DNA of 36,319 bases, taken from NCBI GenBank assembly GCA_031288225.1, contig JAITRU010000036.1, forward strand, positions 1 through 36,319, written 5' to 3'. Below are positions 17,048-26,201 of this stretch, in pieces (within the stretch, counting starts at the first letter, position 1; each line of letters opens with the position of its first letter). This DNA comes from Holosporaceae bacterium (GTDB lineage Bacteria; Pseudomonadota; Alphaproteobacteria; UBA3830). Below the pieces are notes generated by a model that did no database searches, was not told where the DNA came from, and was given only the letters and a program-made list of their open reading frames with translations. Made by a program: the position numbers and the translations under genes.

Positions 17048-17962
17048 GTGAAATCTGTTGTCGTTCTGATTCCCTGCTACAACGAAGAAAATACCATAAC
17101 CTCCGTAGTTAACTCGTTTAAAGAATATCTGCCCTGCGCAACTATCTACGTCTATGACAACGGATCCACCGATGATACTGTGAAGGTCGCAAAAGAAGCT
17201 GGAGCTATCGTTGTCAGCGTACAAAATCGTGGTAAAGGGAATGTGGTACGAAAGATGTTTGCAGACATAAATGCTGACATATTTGTCATGGTGGATGGTG
17301 ATTCCACCTATACGGCAGCGGATGCTCCACGCATGGTTGATCTATTAATATCTGCCAATGTTGATATGGTCGTGGCCGTTAGGAACGCTAAATCTGAAAA
17401 TGCCTACCGTAGTTGGCACAAAATTGGCAATAAATTTTTTAATTTTATATTGAAAGTACTTTTTAACAGCACCTATAGGGACATATTTTCCGGATATCGA
17501 GTTTTTTCCCGAAGATTTGTAAAAACATTTCCGGTAGCATCCGGAGGATTTGATATAGAGGCAGAGCTATCAATCCATTCACTCACACTCTCAATTCCAT
17601 TCGCGGAAATTGAATCTGCATATCTGGAACGACCAGCAAATTCTAATAGCAAATTGCAAACATTTCGCGATGGATTCAGAATACTATGCAGTATTTTAAG
17701 GTTACTGAAAGAGACGAAGCCACTGTTATTTTTCGGCGCAATTTCTCTGATAGCTTTTATCTTAGCGTTGATTTTTGTTTATCCAATCATAGTTGCGTTT
17801 TTCGAAACTGGATTGGTACCACGATTACCTACGGTGGTGTTATCTAGTGGCCTCATGATGATATCCTTTTTGAGTCTTACCTGTGGTATGATACTGGACA
17901 GTGTCAGCCAGGCTCGGCTTGAAATGAAAAAACTTCACTATCTGATGTTAACGATGGATTAA
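17048..17962 (+). CDS. Family 2 glycosyltransferase with two C-terminal membrane helices
   Basis: The GT-A fold starts with V-V-V-L-I-P-C-Y-N-E-E-N-T-I, followed by Y-D-N-G-S-T-D-D-T and the metal-binding D-G-D-S at residues 83-86. The I-F-S-G-Y-R-V-F-S-R-R-F and G-G-F-D-I-E-A-E-L motifs match dolichol/polyprenyl-phosphate sugar transferases. Two hydrophobic helices at about 225-290 anchor it to the inner membrane. It probably charges a polyprenyl phosphate with a sugar on the cytoplasmic side, giving the donor for the STT3-like protein encoded just upstream. The start is GTG at 17048 with GGAG eight bases before. The sugar cannot be deduced. Confidence 0.9.
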   Translation: MKSVVVLIPCYNEENTITSVVNSFKEYLPCATIYVYDNGSTDDTVKVAKEAGAIVVSVQNRGKGNVVRKMFADINADIFVMVDGDSTYTAADAPRMVDLLISANVDMVVAVRNAKSENAYRSWHKIGNKFFNFILKVLFNSTYRDIFSGYRVFSRRFVKTFPVASGGFDIEAELSIHSLTLSIPFAEIESAYLERPANSNSKLQTFRDGFRILCSILRLLKETKPLLFFGAISLIAFILALIFVYPIIVAFFETGLVPRLPTVVLSSGLMMISFLSLTCGMILDSVSQARLEMKKLHYLMLTMD

Positions 17963-18214
17963 GCGAAAAATATTTCAGCGAAAGTGAAAAGATTGCCTTG
18001 CTACGTGAAAAAGAATATTTTCTTTGGTTTTTTATATATAATATTGCTAGAATGGGCGGTCAGTGTGTGCTATACATGTTGTTGTGCGGTGTTTGTTGTG
18101 ACGGTTTTTTAAGTGTTTTTTTTAACTATTTGTTGTTATACAGACTATGGTTTTAGTCGTTGTCTTTTCCGTATACAAATAAAGAATTAATTAGTTGGTA
18201 ACTAAAGAGATGAT
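17963..18214 (+). promoter_or_regulatory. Leader region of rho with a candidate -10 element
   Basis: A gene-free stretch of 252 bp before rho. TATAAT at 18037-18042 in a TA-rich run is a good -10 candidate, although no clear -35 sits 17 bp upstream. If used, the transcript would have a leader of about 165 bases rich in U and G. In other bacteria rho mRNA has a long leader used for autogenous control by Rho; whether that applies here is inference. Confidence 0.3.
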
Positions 18215-19471
18215 ATGCGTTTGAAAGATATTAAAGCGAAAATGCCAGCGGAATTGTTGGCTTTTGCTGAAAGTTTGGAAGTAGAGAATGCATCCGCGCT
18301 ACGTCGGCAGGATCTGATGTTTGCGGTCTTGAAACAGCTAGCTGAAAAGGACGTGGAAATCCTTGGGGATGGCGTTTTGGAAGTTCTGCAGGATGGATTT
18401 GGCTTCTTGAGGTCTCCGGAAGCTAATTATATGGCTGGATCTGACGATATTTATGTCTCTCCGTCTCAAATTAGGAAGTATAGCCTGAAAACCGGCGATA
18501 CTCTGGAAGGAATAATTCGCTCTCCAAAAGAAGGCGAACGATATTTCGCCATTTCCAAGATTAACCTCATCAATGGTGATTCCATTGAATTGGCAAAGCA
18601 TCGCATAAATTTCGATGATCTTACACCATTGTATCCAAGCTCAAAATTAACTCTAGAAATAGAGGACATAAACGAGAAGGACATGACCACGCGGATTATA
18701 GAAATAATTTCCCCTCTTGGAAGGGGGCAACGGGCACTGATAGTCGCTCCTCCACGCACCGGAAAAACTGTAATGCTGCAGAACATTGCAAGAGCCATCA
18801 CCACAAACTCTCCGGAGACTCACCTCATCGTTCTGCTGATAGATGAGCGACCAGAGGAAGTCACCGACATGCGCAGGTCCGTGAGGGGAGAAGTGGTTAG
18901 TTCCACATTCGATGAAGTCCCGACGCGTCATGTGCAGGTGGCCGAGATGGTGATAGAAAAAGCCAAGAGATTGGTGGAACACAAGAGAGATGTTGTCATT
19001 CTTCTAGATTCCATAACAAGGTTAGCCCGGGCCTACAATACTGTCTGTCCATCTTCCGGGAAAGTTCTCACTGGTGGAGTCGATGCGAATGCTCTACAGC
19101 GGCCAAAGCGTATTTTCGGAGCAGCCAGGAACATAGAGGAGGGAGGATCACTCACCATCATCGGAACTGCTCTGGTTGAGACTGGTTCTCGGATGGATGA
19201 GGTGATATTTGAGGAGTTCAAGGGTACCGGAAATGCGGAAATCGTACTTGATAAAAAATTATCCGACAAGCGGACCTTTCCTTCCATAGATATAACAAAA
19301 TCTGGAACCAGAAAAGAAGAGTTACTGGTTGACAAAGCTACCTTATCGAAAATGTGGATACTGAGACGAGTGTTAATGCCGATGGGCACATGCGATAGTA
19401 TGGAATTTCTACTGACAAAAATGAAAGTATCAAAAAACAATATTGATTTTTTGAATAGTATGAATCAGTAG
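18215..19471 (+). CDS. rho: Transcription termination factor Rho
   Basis: The hexameric RNA helicase that ends transcription on untranslated RNA. The 418 residues show the N-terminal helical domain, the cold-shock-like RNA-binding domain ([17 protein letters not shown]), Walker A A-P-P-R-T-G-K-T at residues 178-185, the [12 protein letters not shown] motif, the Walker B-like [16 protein letters not shown], the Q-loop T-G-G-V-D-A-N-A-L, and [17 protein letters not shown]. All key residues are in place. AGAG lies shortly before the ATG. pyrG follows 73 bp later on the same strand. Confidence 0.98.
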   Translation: MRLKDIKAKMPAELLAFAESLEVENASALRRQDLMFAVLKQLAEKDVEILGDGVLEVLQDGFGFLRSPEANYMAGSDDIYVSPSQIRKYSLKTGDTLEGIIRSPKEGERYFAISKINLINGDSIELAKHRINFDDLTPLYPSSKLTLEIEDINEKDMTTRIIEIISPLGRGQRALIVAPPRTGKTVMLQNIARAITTNSPETHLIVLLIDERPEEVTDMRRSVRGEVVSSTFDEVPTRHVQVAEMVIEKAKRLVEHKRDVVILLDSITRLARAYNTVCPSSGKVLTGGVDANALQRPKRIFGAARNIEEGGSLTIIGTALVETGSRMDEVIFEEFKGTGNAEIVLDKKLSDKRTFPSIDITKSGTRKEELLVDKATLSKMWILRRVLMPMGTCDSMEFLLTKMKVSKNNIDFLNSMNQ

Positions 19472-19544
19472 TCGATTTGTTGCCACTCTGGGTAAAAATT
19501 TTTCTGCTGTTTTCGTGCCATGACCGGAATTTATCGCTGTGCTT

Positions 19545-21260
19545 ATGAGCGAAAAATGGATAGATGAAATGGATGAAAGTAGAAGAACAGGCTCGTTTTT
19601 CATATTCATAACCGGCGGAATTATGTCTTCCCTAGGAAAGGGCATAGCATCGGCAAGCATAGGAACCTTGCTCCAGGCTCGGGGCTATGCGGTGCGTATG
19701 AAGAAACTGGATCCATACATAAACGTCGATCCCGGCACAATGAGTCCATATAAACATGGAGAAGTTTTCGTCATGGGAGACGGCTGCGAGGCAGATTTAG
19801 ATTTTGGTCACTACGAAAGATTTACTGGCCTCCAATGTACGGCAAACGATTCGCTCACAACCGGAAAAATCTATGAAAAAGTGTTGGCTCAGGAAAGACG
19901 TGGAGATTACCTGGGATCCGATATACAGGTTATTCCACACATTACAAATGAAATAAAGCGCTTCATAATGGATGGTCACGAATTAGTGGATTTTACCATC
20001 TGTGAAATAGGCGGAACAGTTGGGGATATCGAGGGCTTGCCCTATATCGAAGCTATTCGTCAACTAAGAATTGACCTTGGAGTTTTTCGAATTGCTTGCA
20101 TTCATCTCACCTATTTGCCATATCTAAAAACTTCTGAAGAATTGAAAACAAAGCCAACGCAGCACTCCGTAAAATTGCTCCAAAGTATGGGAGTTCAGCC
20201 GGATATAATCCTGTGTCGTAGCGAAAAAGATATAAACGACGATATCAAGACAAAACTATCCATGTTCTGCAATGTAAAAAAGGAAAATATTGTTGCTGCG
20301 CTGGATGTGGAGAATATTTACCTGGTTCCTCACAAATATCACCTCGCTGGCTTGGATCGACAAGTATGTGATCATTTTGGCCTGTTGGACCAAAAATTGG
20401 AAAAGCTGGTCGAAGAGAATATCAAGGAAAAATGGGTTAATATAGAGCATGCTATCTGCACTCCTTCAAAAACAGTGCGCATCGCCGTTGTAGGGAAGTA
20501 CACTAAATTGAAAGATGCGTATATATCGTTATCCCAAGCCATAAATCATGGAGCTATTGCCAATGAAGCTCGGGTAGAAATATATTTTGTGGATGCCAAG
20601 AAAAGTTCGCAGAATTTAGAAGATGAACTATGCAATGTATCGGGGATATTAGTACCAGGTGGATTCGATTCCAGCGGAGTTGAAGGAAAAATTACAGCCA
20701 TCAAATTTGCTCGGGAAAACAAGATTCCATTTTTAGGCATATGCCTTGGACTACAACTCGCAGTTATTGAAGCCTGCCGAAATGTGGCCGGTGTTAAAGA
20801 TGCCACCAGCCGGGAATTTTCCGACGAAGGAGAAATTGTCATAGATTTTATGAACAGCTGGGAATCCGATGGTCTAGCGGAATTCCGCCTTCCATCAGAT
20901 AACAAGGGAGGCACAATGCGCCTGGGAAGCTATCGCTGTAAAATCTCAGGTGACAGCTTAGCTTATAAAATATATGGTGCAACGGAAATAACCGAACGCC
21001 ATCGGCATCGTTTTGAAGTCAATATAAAAAAATACCGAGAACTGTTTGAGATAGCTGGTTTGAAGTTTTCTGGCATGTCCATGGACGGACTATTGCCGGA
21101 AATTGTAGAGCGCAGATTTCATCCATTTTTTATTGCTACTCAGGCACATCCGGAGTTTCAATCTCACCCATTCGCTCCTCACCCACTTTTCACTTCTTTT
21201 ATAAAAGCCGCCATCAACTACAGCACAATACCACTTTTCCAATGCGCACCTCAGTGCTAG
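19545..21260 (+). CDS. pyrG: CTP synthase
   Basis: Converts UTP to CTP using ATP and glutamine. The synthase domain shows F-I-T-G-G-I-M-S-S-L-G-K-G-I, K-L-D-P-Y-I-N-V-D-P-G-T-M-S-P and C-E-I-G-G-T-V-G-D-I-E, with the Mg-binding Asp (D-L-D-F-G-H-Y-E-R-F) and Glu conserved. The glutaminase domain has the nucleophile in G-I-C-L-G-L-Q and the H-P-E-F dyad near the C-terminus. Two usually fixed segments differ: V-M-G-D-G-C-E-A-D in place of V-T-D-D-G-A-E-T-D, and G-G-F-D-S-S-G-V-E-G-K in place of G-G-F-G-x-R-G-x-E-G-K. Start uncertain among GTG 19539, ATG 19545 and ATG 19569; the ten-residue N-terminal extension is unusual. Its stop codon interlocks with that of the opposite gene. Confidence 0.97.
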   Translation: MSEKWIDEMDESRRTGSFFIFITGGIMSSLGKGIASASIGTLLQARGYAVRMKKLDPYINVDPGTMSPYKHGEVFVMGDGCEADLDFGHYERFTGLQCTANDSLTTGKIYEKVLAQERRGDYLGSDIQVIPHITNEIKRFIMDGHELVDFTICEIGGTVGDIEGLPYIEAIRQLRIDLGVFRIACIHLTYLPYLKTSEELKTKPTQHSVKLLQSMGVQPDIILCRSEKDINDDIKTKLSMFCNVKKENIVAALDVENIYLVPHKYHLAGLDRQVCDHFGLLDQKLEKLVEENIKEKWVNIEHAICTPSKTVRIAVVGKYTKLKDAYISLSQAINHGAIANEARVEIYFVDAKKSSQNLEDELCNVSGILVPGGFDSSGVEGKITAIKFARENKIPFLGICLGLQLAVIEACRNVAGVKDATSREFSDEGEIVIDFMNSWESDGLAEFRLPSDNKGGTMRLGSYRCKISGDSLAYKIYGATEITERHRHRFEVNIKKYRELFEIAGLKFSGMSMDGLLPEIVERRFHPFFIATQAHPEFQSHPFAPHPLFTSFIKAAINYSTIPLFQCAPQC

Positions 21261-24200
21261 TTTTTTTTGTGTTCTAATTTTCCTGTGCTCATAGAGCCTA
21301 GCCGACAAATGAGATTCTCGATAGTTACAGAAAAATTTTTCCTAAAATCGAGACAAAATTCGTTAGCCATAATCTGTTTTAAAATGGACACTATCGAATT
21401 TAATGTTGCAACTATACTACTATTATTGAAAAATTTGATTTTACCTATTTTGCAGCATTCACTAATCAAAAGTATGCTGCCACAGACCCTGTCTCTCAAT
21501 GCGCAGATGCTTTCTTCTGCTCTCTCTAAGATGTCATCCAAATCATTACTAGCTTTGCTGCTTTTCTTTTGTTTGTTATTTTGTAACATCGTCTTAATTT
21601 TTTTCCCCATCTCTTCGGTCGGCGCCATCGGTTTTGACTTATCTAGGATAAGATTATAAAACGATATAAACTGATCATGGGGAATGATTTTGTTTTTAGC
21701 AAAAATCTCTCTTGCAGGATTAAAGAATTTTTTAAGTCCAAGCAAGTCAATCAACATAGGATGTAATATGATTACATCGGCAGATAGTGAACGTAATTTT
21801 TGCTCATTATCTTTTTCGTTCTTATGTCTATAAGAAAATAGTTCCACGTAACACATGGCAGCAGCACTTCTTGTATCCAATAAAACAAGATAGTTAAACG
21901 CATCAGAAAGAGTTACCAACCTCTCGGGGGTTTTTTTTAGATTTGTTACAGCTGATAATTTGTTCTCTATGTCTGCTTTTTGTAATTGATCCAAAAATGC
22001 TACCTGACCAAGGTAGGTGCCATACCAAAACACAAGCTGCGCTATAATTTTTTCTAACTGTATTAATTCGACTTCTTCTAGTCCCGAGTATAAAGAAATG
22101 GACAGCAAAAAGCTAGATACCAAATTAAGAAATTTTAATTCTTCCGATACGCTGGCAGTTTTTTTTTCAAATTTACTCTTTAGGTGTTTTTTTCCTATGA
22201 GTTGTAATATGGTTCCAAGTTTGGGATGCGCTGCCAGTAGCCACGATTTTTTTTTATAAAATCTATTAATAAGTAAATTACACATGTAAATCTTTGTTTT
22301 CATATCGTTGATTATATTGTTCTGTACCTCGGTGGAGCATAGTAGGAAATCTTTCATAATTTCCTCCTTCTTCCTCCTAGTATTATTGTCAGCTAAAAAC
22401 TCTTCGATTTTTTTGGTCTGATACTCTATGTTTTTCCTCAATACGGCATCATTGGCTTCTTTGTACAAATTTTTAACAATATTCACGGTTAGCAATAGAC
22501 TATCAGTCAGATCTCCTATCTCTGGTAGTTCATCAATTTTCCCTTTTATTATTTCCAGAAAGTTGGGTTTTTTTGCTGCGATCTCCTTCCGTTCATCTTT
22601 TTCTTTTTCTTTTTCTTGTTTTTGCTTTTTTCGTTCTTTCTTTTCAGCTTTTTTTATTCGACGCTTCTCTTCTTTTATCTTCCATTGCTCTTGCCGTTTT
22701 TCATAAAATTCCTTCATCGCTGCTCGCTTTTGTATTGCTTTTTCATCATATTCCAGTGGCGGCCTATTATGGTGCCGGCGCCTTGGTTTATGTTGTCCAC
22801 GATTCATTGGTTGTTGCTTAGTCTGCAATTTTCTTTTGTTCTTTATTTTTGATACTTGGAGCTGCCGCTGTTCTTCCTCACGTAATTTTATTTCATTTTC
22901 TTCCTTAATCCGAAGCTCCTTCTCAATTATAGTCGGTGATATCTTCGCTGTCTCTGTTCTTGCATTATTCTTCTTCCTGCGTCTTCTTTTTTTTGGCGCT
23001 TTGACTGATGTTAATAGCGAATTGTTCACTATCTCCAAGGTTAATTTCTTAATATCTTCCGGGAGTTCATATTCTTCTATGGAAGTTACCTTGTTTCTTG
23101 GTGGTATACGATTATTTGTTTTATTAGAGAATTGGCCATCGAAACGCCAATTATCACAATTCAGATCAATGGCATGGATCTTTTGTTCAAGAGTGCTGAC
23201 CTTTCTCTTGTTAAATGAAGGATAAGCATATTTATCAAATTTGTATCCCTTATATCTGTGAGAAATATTAATAATCCCAACCTTCCAAAGCACACTATTT
23301 ATCGTCTTATATCCATGCTTTTTATTAATAATGCTCCTTTCCAGATTTTTCCTATTTGTTTCTTTCCAAAATTCCACAGGATTTGGAAATTCATGTGAAC
23401 TTGCAGCATGAAAAGATTCTGTTTTTGATTTACTATCACTCGTCTGAGAAGTAGAGCACACACTTTTGCTAAGCAGCATGTCGCTGTCTTTGCTTGGACA
23501 TACTAAATTAGTCTGAGAAACTAATGATTTCGGATAACATGTGTCCAAGGTAGTCAATGGTGATGAATTCTTAGGATTTACATTCTGGACATACGATGAA
23601 GACGAATTGGTGCAAGAACTATCCCCAACCGCCAAGGGAGGCACAAACAACGGCCGAAACGACAGTGTTTGTGTAACATATGTTTCTGCTGTTTCTGCAG
23701 GATATATACAGATGTACGGAATTAGATGTGATTGCTGAACGGGAATAGGAGAAGGCTGTTGGTAGTTTTGTGCTGGTTGCGGTGATTGATGGTGTACAGG
23801 AGAACTTGATGTTATCTGCGGTTGCAGAATGTTGGACGGCACTGAAAGCGTTGGAGAACTTGATGAAGTCGAACAATGCTTGGGATCGGGAACAGTGAGC
23901 TCTTCTTTTGGTAGTATTTCTTGGGGCAACATTTTATGCACCATATCAGATATGTTACCAATTATATTACTTTCCGTTTTTACATTATTTTTTGCATCTA
24001 CACTGTCTTCTTGCTTGGGGACATCACCATTCAATTTATTGCCCGAATTGTAATCACTCACACCACAGCTATCTGAATAAGATTCGCTGCAACACGACGG
24101 TGAATAAGATCTGCTGTACGACGATGAACAGGATCCGCTGTAACGCGATGAACAGGATCCGCTGTAACGCGATGATACATTTGAACTAGATCTGCTGTAG

Positions 24201-24310
24201 CACGAATCTGAAGTGAGTGATATGTCCATATCTGAGTGCGTAGAAAATACGCAACTATTACAAATAACAATTAACGACACAGGGGAGAAAATTATCGTTT
24301 TTTTTAACAT
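21257..24310 (-). CDS. Large exported low-complexity/coiled-coil protein, unknown function
   Basis: No family recognised. I start at the Met at 24310 because GAGG lies seven bases before it and the protein then begins M-L-K-K-T-I-I-F-S with a signal peptide ending near the C-N-S-C segment. The order of regions is: a Ser/Tyr/Cys/Arg-rich zone with 8-residue repeats R-Y-S-G-S-C-S-S (24-bp DNA repeats near 24110-24180); a Ser/Pro/Gln-rich spacer; a basic cluster K-K-R-R-R-R-K-K; a long Lys/Glu/Arg coiled coil; and a helical C-terminal domain of about 400 residues. Candidate secreted effector or surface protein of an intracellular bacterium; this is inference from composition. About 1,017 residues. 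Convergent with pyrG, the stops overlapping in CTAG. Confidence 0.75.
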   Translation of the reverse strand: MLKKTIIFSPVSLIVICNSCVFSTHSDMDISLTSDSCYSRSSSNVSSRYSGSCSSRYSGSCSSSYSRSYSPSCCSESYSDSCGVSDYNSGNKLNGDVPKQEDSVDAKNNVKTESNIIGNISDMVHKMLPQEILPKEELTVPDPKHCSTSSSSPTLSVPSNILQPQITSSSPVHHQSPQPAQNYQQPSPIPVQQSHLIPYICIYPAETAETYVTQTLSFRPLFVPPLAVGDSSCTNSSSSYVQNVNPKNSSPLTTLDTCYPKSLVSQTNLVCPSKDSDMLLSKSVCSTSQTSDSKSKTESFHAASSHEFPNPVEFWKETNRKNLERSIINKKHGYKTINSVLWKVGIINISHRYKGYKFDKYAYPSFNKRKVSTLEQKIHAIDLNCDNWRFDGQFSNKTNNRIPPRNKVTSIEEYELPEDIKKLTLEIVNNSLLTSVKAPKKRRRRKKNNARTETAKISPTIIEKELRIKEENEIKLREEEQRQLQVSKIKNKRKLQTKQQPMNRGQHKPRRRHHNRPPLEYDEKAIQKRAAMKEFYEKRQEQWKIKEEKRRIKKAEKKERKKQKQEKEKEKDERKEIAAKKPNFLEIIKGKIDELPEIGDLTDSLLLTVNIVKNLYKEANDAVLRKNIEYQTKKIEEFLADNNTRRKKEEIMKDFLLCSTEVQNNIINDMKTKIYMCNLLINRFYKKKSWLLAAHPKLGTILQLIGKKHLKSKFEKKTASVSEELKFLNLVSSFLLSISLYSGLEEVELIQLEKIIAQLVFWYGTYLGQVAFLDQLQKADIENKLSAVTNLKKTPERLVTLSDAFNYLVLLDTRSAAAMCYVELFSYRHKNEKDNEQKLRSLSADVIILHPMLIDLLGLKKFFNPAREIFAKNKIIPHDQFISFYNLILDKSKPMAPTEEMGKKIKTMLQNNKQKKSSKASNDLDDILERAEESICALRDRVCGSILLISECCKIGKIKFFNNSSIVATLNSIVSILKQIMANEFCLDFRKNFSVTIENLICRLGSMSTGKLEHKKN
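24110..24180 (-). repeat. 24-bp tandem repeat inside the large exported protein
   Basis: The unit GATGAACAGGATCCGCTGTA plus four further bases is repeated two times almost exactly and flanked by degenerate units. It encodes R-Y-S-G-S-C-S-S on the minus strand. In-frame 24-bp steps mean copy-number change would not break the gene. Confidence 0.75.
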
Positions 24311-24465
24311 AAATTGCCTCATTGAGTTTAATAATACAAAAAACAGCCCCATGTTATCATAATAAAAAAAAAAACATCAATCGGTGCCTGGTTTTTTTGC
24401 AATTCTGAAAAAAGAAACATTAATCATTTCTGGCAACACACTCGTTTACTACTTTTTATAATCTT

Positions 24466-24566
24466 ATACCAAATCTCATTTTGGATTGTCCAAATGGCTT
24501 CGAGAACACGCTCTATGGCAGCCGCTGCCAGGCAGGAAATAGCTAATCGATGATGGGATTTGATAT
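24466..24566 (+). repeat. Family C palindromic repeat, copy 1 (101 bp)
   Basis: The element begins ATACCAAATCTCATTTTGG and ends GGGATTTGATAT, which differs by one base from the GGATTTGGTAT of other copies. Internal segments GGCAGCCGCTGCC and GGCTTCGAGAACACGC are shared with 28784, 30203 and (inverted) 32145. It abuts a family E/D block directly. Confidence 0.9.
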
Positions 24567-24660
24567 TATACTCAATCACCGTAAGAAATTGGATTTTATT
24601 GGTGAGTCTTTATTGTGATTACAGGATTTTTAGTCCGAAATCTCACTGTGATTGGGTATA
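24567..24660 (+). repeat. Family E repeat with a family D left end
   Basis: The first 31 bases match the family D end (TATACTCAATCACCGTAAGA and onward). The remainder, from GGTGAGTCTTTATTGTGATT, matches a partial copy at 26694-26754. It ends GTGATTGGGTATA, so outer inverted ends TATACTCAATCAC/GTGATTGGGTATA are present. It could be a chimera of two related elements. Confidence 0.75.
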
Positions 24661-24752
24661 TACTCAATCACGCTGAGAAAGCGAACTTATGTATCGGAAA
24701 TTTGCTGGTTTTTCGCGCATAAAAATCCAATTTCTTGCGATGATTGAGTATA
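24659..24752 (-). repeat. Family D palindromic repeat, copy 1 (94 bp)
   Basis: Ends TATACTCAATCA and TGATTGAGTATA. It is the reverse of the copy at 32446-32539. It shares a TA with the preceding family E element, as expected if one inserted at the TA end of the other. Confidence 0.88.
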
Positions 24753-24835
24753 CACAATTAATTCCCGGAGCACGCATGGATTATTAGATCCTTACAACGC
24801 TACATCGTATTTGCTTTTGTTCACTTATTTTAACT

Positions 24836-24921
24836 TGGTGGAGGGGGTAAGATTTGAACTTACGTAGACTTTCGTCGGCAGATTTACAGTCTGCTGCCAT
24901 TGACCGCTCGGCCACCCCTCC
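24836..24921 (-). tRNA. tRNA-Tyr (anticodon GTA)
   Basis: On the minus strand the acceptor GGAGGGG pairs with CCCCTCC, followed by A and an encoded CCA. The D-arm contains CCGAGCGGTCAATGG. The anticodon stem-loop is GCAGA-CTGTAAA-TCTGC, giving anticodon GTA. A long variable arm (CGACGAAAGTCTACG) makes it class II, and the T-arm is GTAAG-TTCAAAT-CTTAC. The 86-base length with CCA is standard. Confidence 0.97.
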
Positions 24922-25160
24922 CGATGAAAAATTTACTACCCAAGAATACTACGCGAAAAGCCAGGGCATTATTCTTCATAAAAAAGACTTCACAACGCGG
25001 CTACCACTATAGTTTTATTGGGTGTTATAGTCAATCATGTCCTGGTATACTATCTGGGCCGAGCTAGGAAGATAACTCCTGAAAAAAATGTAGCAAGAAA
25101 ATTCTGAAAGGGGATAAGCTTTAAAATTGATAGAAATTTTACATTTTTAACTGGCGTTTT
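24922..25160. other. Intergenic region between Sua5 gene and tRNA-Tyr
   Basis: No gene or strong structure is visible. It must hold the tRNA promoter (minus strand) and the 3' end of the Sua5 transcript. Confidence 0.4.
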
Positions 25161-26201
25161 TCAACGGTCGGTTTCATTCCATGATCTTGCCGCTTTTGCC
25201 AATCGGTCATTTATGGCTATGCCAATGTCTTCATGGGGAATGGGCATCACGCAGATTTTTTTGGCATTGGAATTGTCTAATTTCTGCAACATGGCGAATA
25301 AATGCGATGCAGCTTCTCGCAAATTGCAGCTTTCGCTAAGATTCAGAATATATTGGCATTGGCAATCAAAAGGTATGCCGAATGCCAGCACTGCATCACC
25401 GGGATCTGCGCAGGTCGCATTCAGGATAATCTTTTTGTGAAAAGTGTAATGCTGTAATTCCGCAGCTTTTCCAATTTTTCCCAATTGATCGCTAGGATTA
25501 CCGTCATTGCTATAAAAATTGCCATGATCCGGACTGCTAGTAGCAGCGTTGCAGGAAATTTCTTTGTTTTTGCAAAAAATTCCGCTACGTGCGTGAATTT
25601 CATTTGCATCGATCGCTCCGCTTCTGACAATTTTTAACAAATCTCCGCTTGCATCAAGGACCGTTGATTCGATTCCGATTTCACAGTTACCTCCATCCAA
25701 AATTATTAGATCTTCCATGGATTGCAGTTGTTCCAACACCAATGCTGTTGTGGTTGGACTGAGGGCCGACGATTTGTTGGCACTGGAGGAGGCCAGAGGA
25801 AACGAAATTTGTGTCAAAAGATTTTGGAGAATGCCATTGGACGAAATTCTGATGCCAATTTTATTGGTGTTTGCGGAACACAGGGCCGCTATGGATGCAT
25901 CGCTGCGGCGCTCCAGTAGCAGGGTAATTGGTCCCGGCAAAAACGCCTCTGCCAGGGCAATGGCGTGATCCGTAACAACAACGTCGCGGGCAGCTTGGGC
26001 CAAATTCTTGTAGCAAACGCTCAGCGGATTGCTTTTTGATCTGTGCTTGTGAAAAAAAATTTTATCCACGGCAGCGGCGCTGCAGGCATTGGCTCCAATG
26101 CCATAGACTGTTTCAGTGGGAAAGGCCACAATTCCACCAGATTCCAACATGTAAATTGCTTTGGTGATATTTTCCGGACAAGGTTCAAGAATTTTTGGCA
26201 T
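25161..26201 (-). CDS. L-threonylcarbamoyladenylate synthase (Sua5 type)
   Basis: Uses Thr, bicarbonate and ATP to make threonylcarbamoyl-AMP, the precursor of t6A37 in ANN-decoding tRNAs. The YrdC domain is clear: G-G-I-V-A-F-P-T-E-T-V-Y-G-I-G-A-N-A, K-H-R-S-K-S-N-P-L-S, F-L-P-G-P-I-T-L-L-L, and the A-S-S-S-A-N-K-S-S motif. A linker with L-Q-H-Y leads into the C-terminal Sua5 domain, so this is the long two-domain form (about 346 residues). The start at 26201 has GGGA nine bases before it; the frame stays open to 26303, adding a His-rich 34-residue extension that is not part of the family. The tRNA-binding linker is unusually acidic/Asn-rich. Confidence 0.93.
   Translation of the reverse strand: MPKILEPCPENITKAIYMLESGGIVAFPTETVYGIGANACSAAAVDKIFFHKHRSKSNPLSVCYKNLAQAARDVVVTDHAIALAEAFLPGPITLLLERRSDASIAALCSANTNKIGIRISSNGILQNLLTQISFPLASSSANKSSALSPTTTALVLEQLQSMEDLIILDGGNCEIGIESTVLDASGDLLKIVRSGAIDANEIHARSGIFCKNKEISCNAATSSPDHGNFYSNDGNPSDQLGKIGKAAELQHYTFHKKIILNATCADPGDAVLAFGIPFDCQCQYILNLSESCNLREAASHLFAMLQKLDNSNAKKICVMPIPHEDIGIAINDRLAKAARSWNETDR

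Noticed and set aside
22428-23225. Plus-strand Phe/Ser-rich frames opposite the large exported protein
   Set aside because: Lys/Glu-rich coiled-coil coding (AAA/GAA codons) reads as TTT/TTC on the other strand; no starts with ribosome sites and no conserved pattern.
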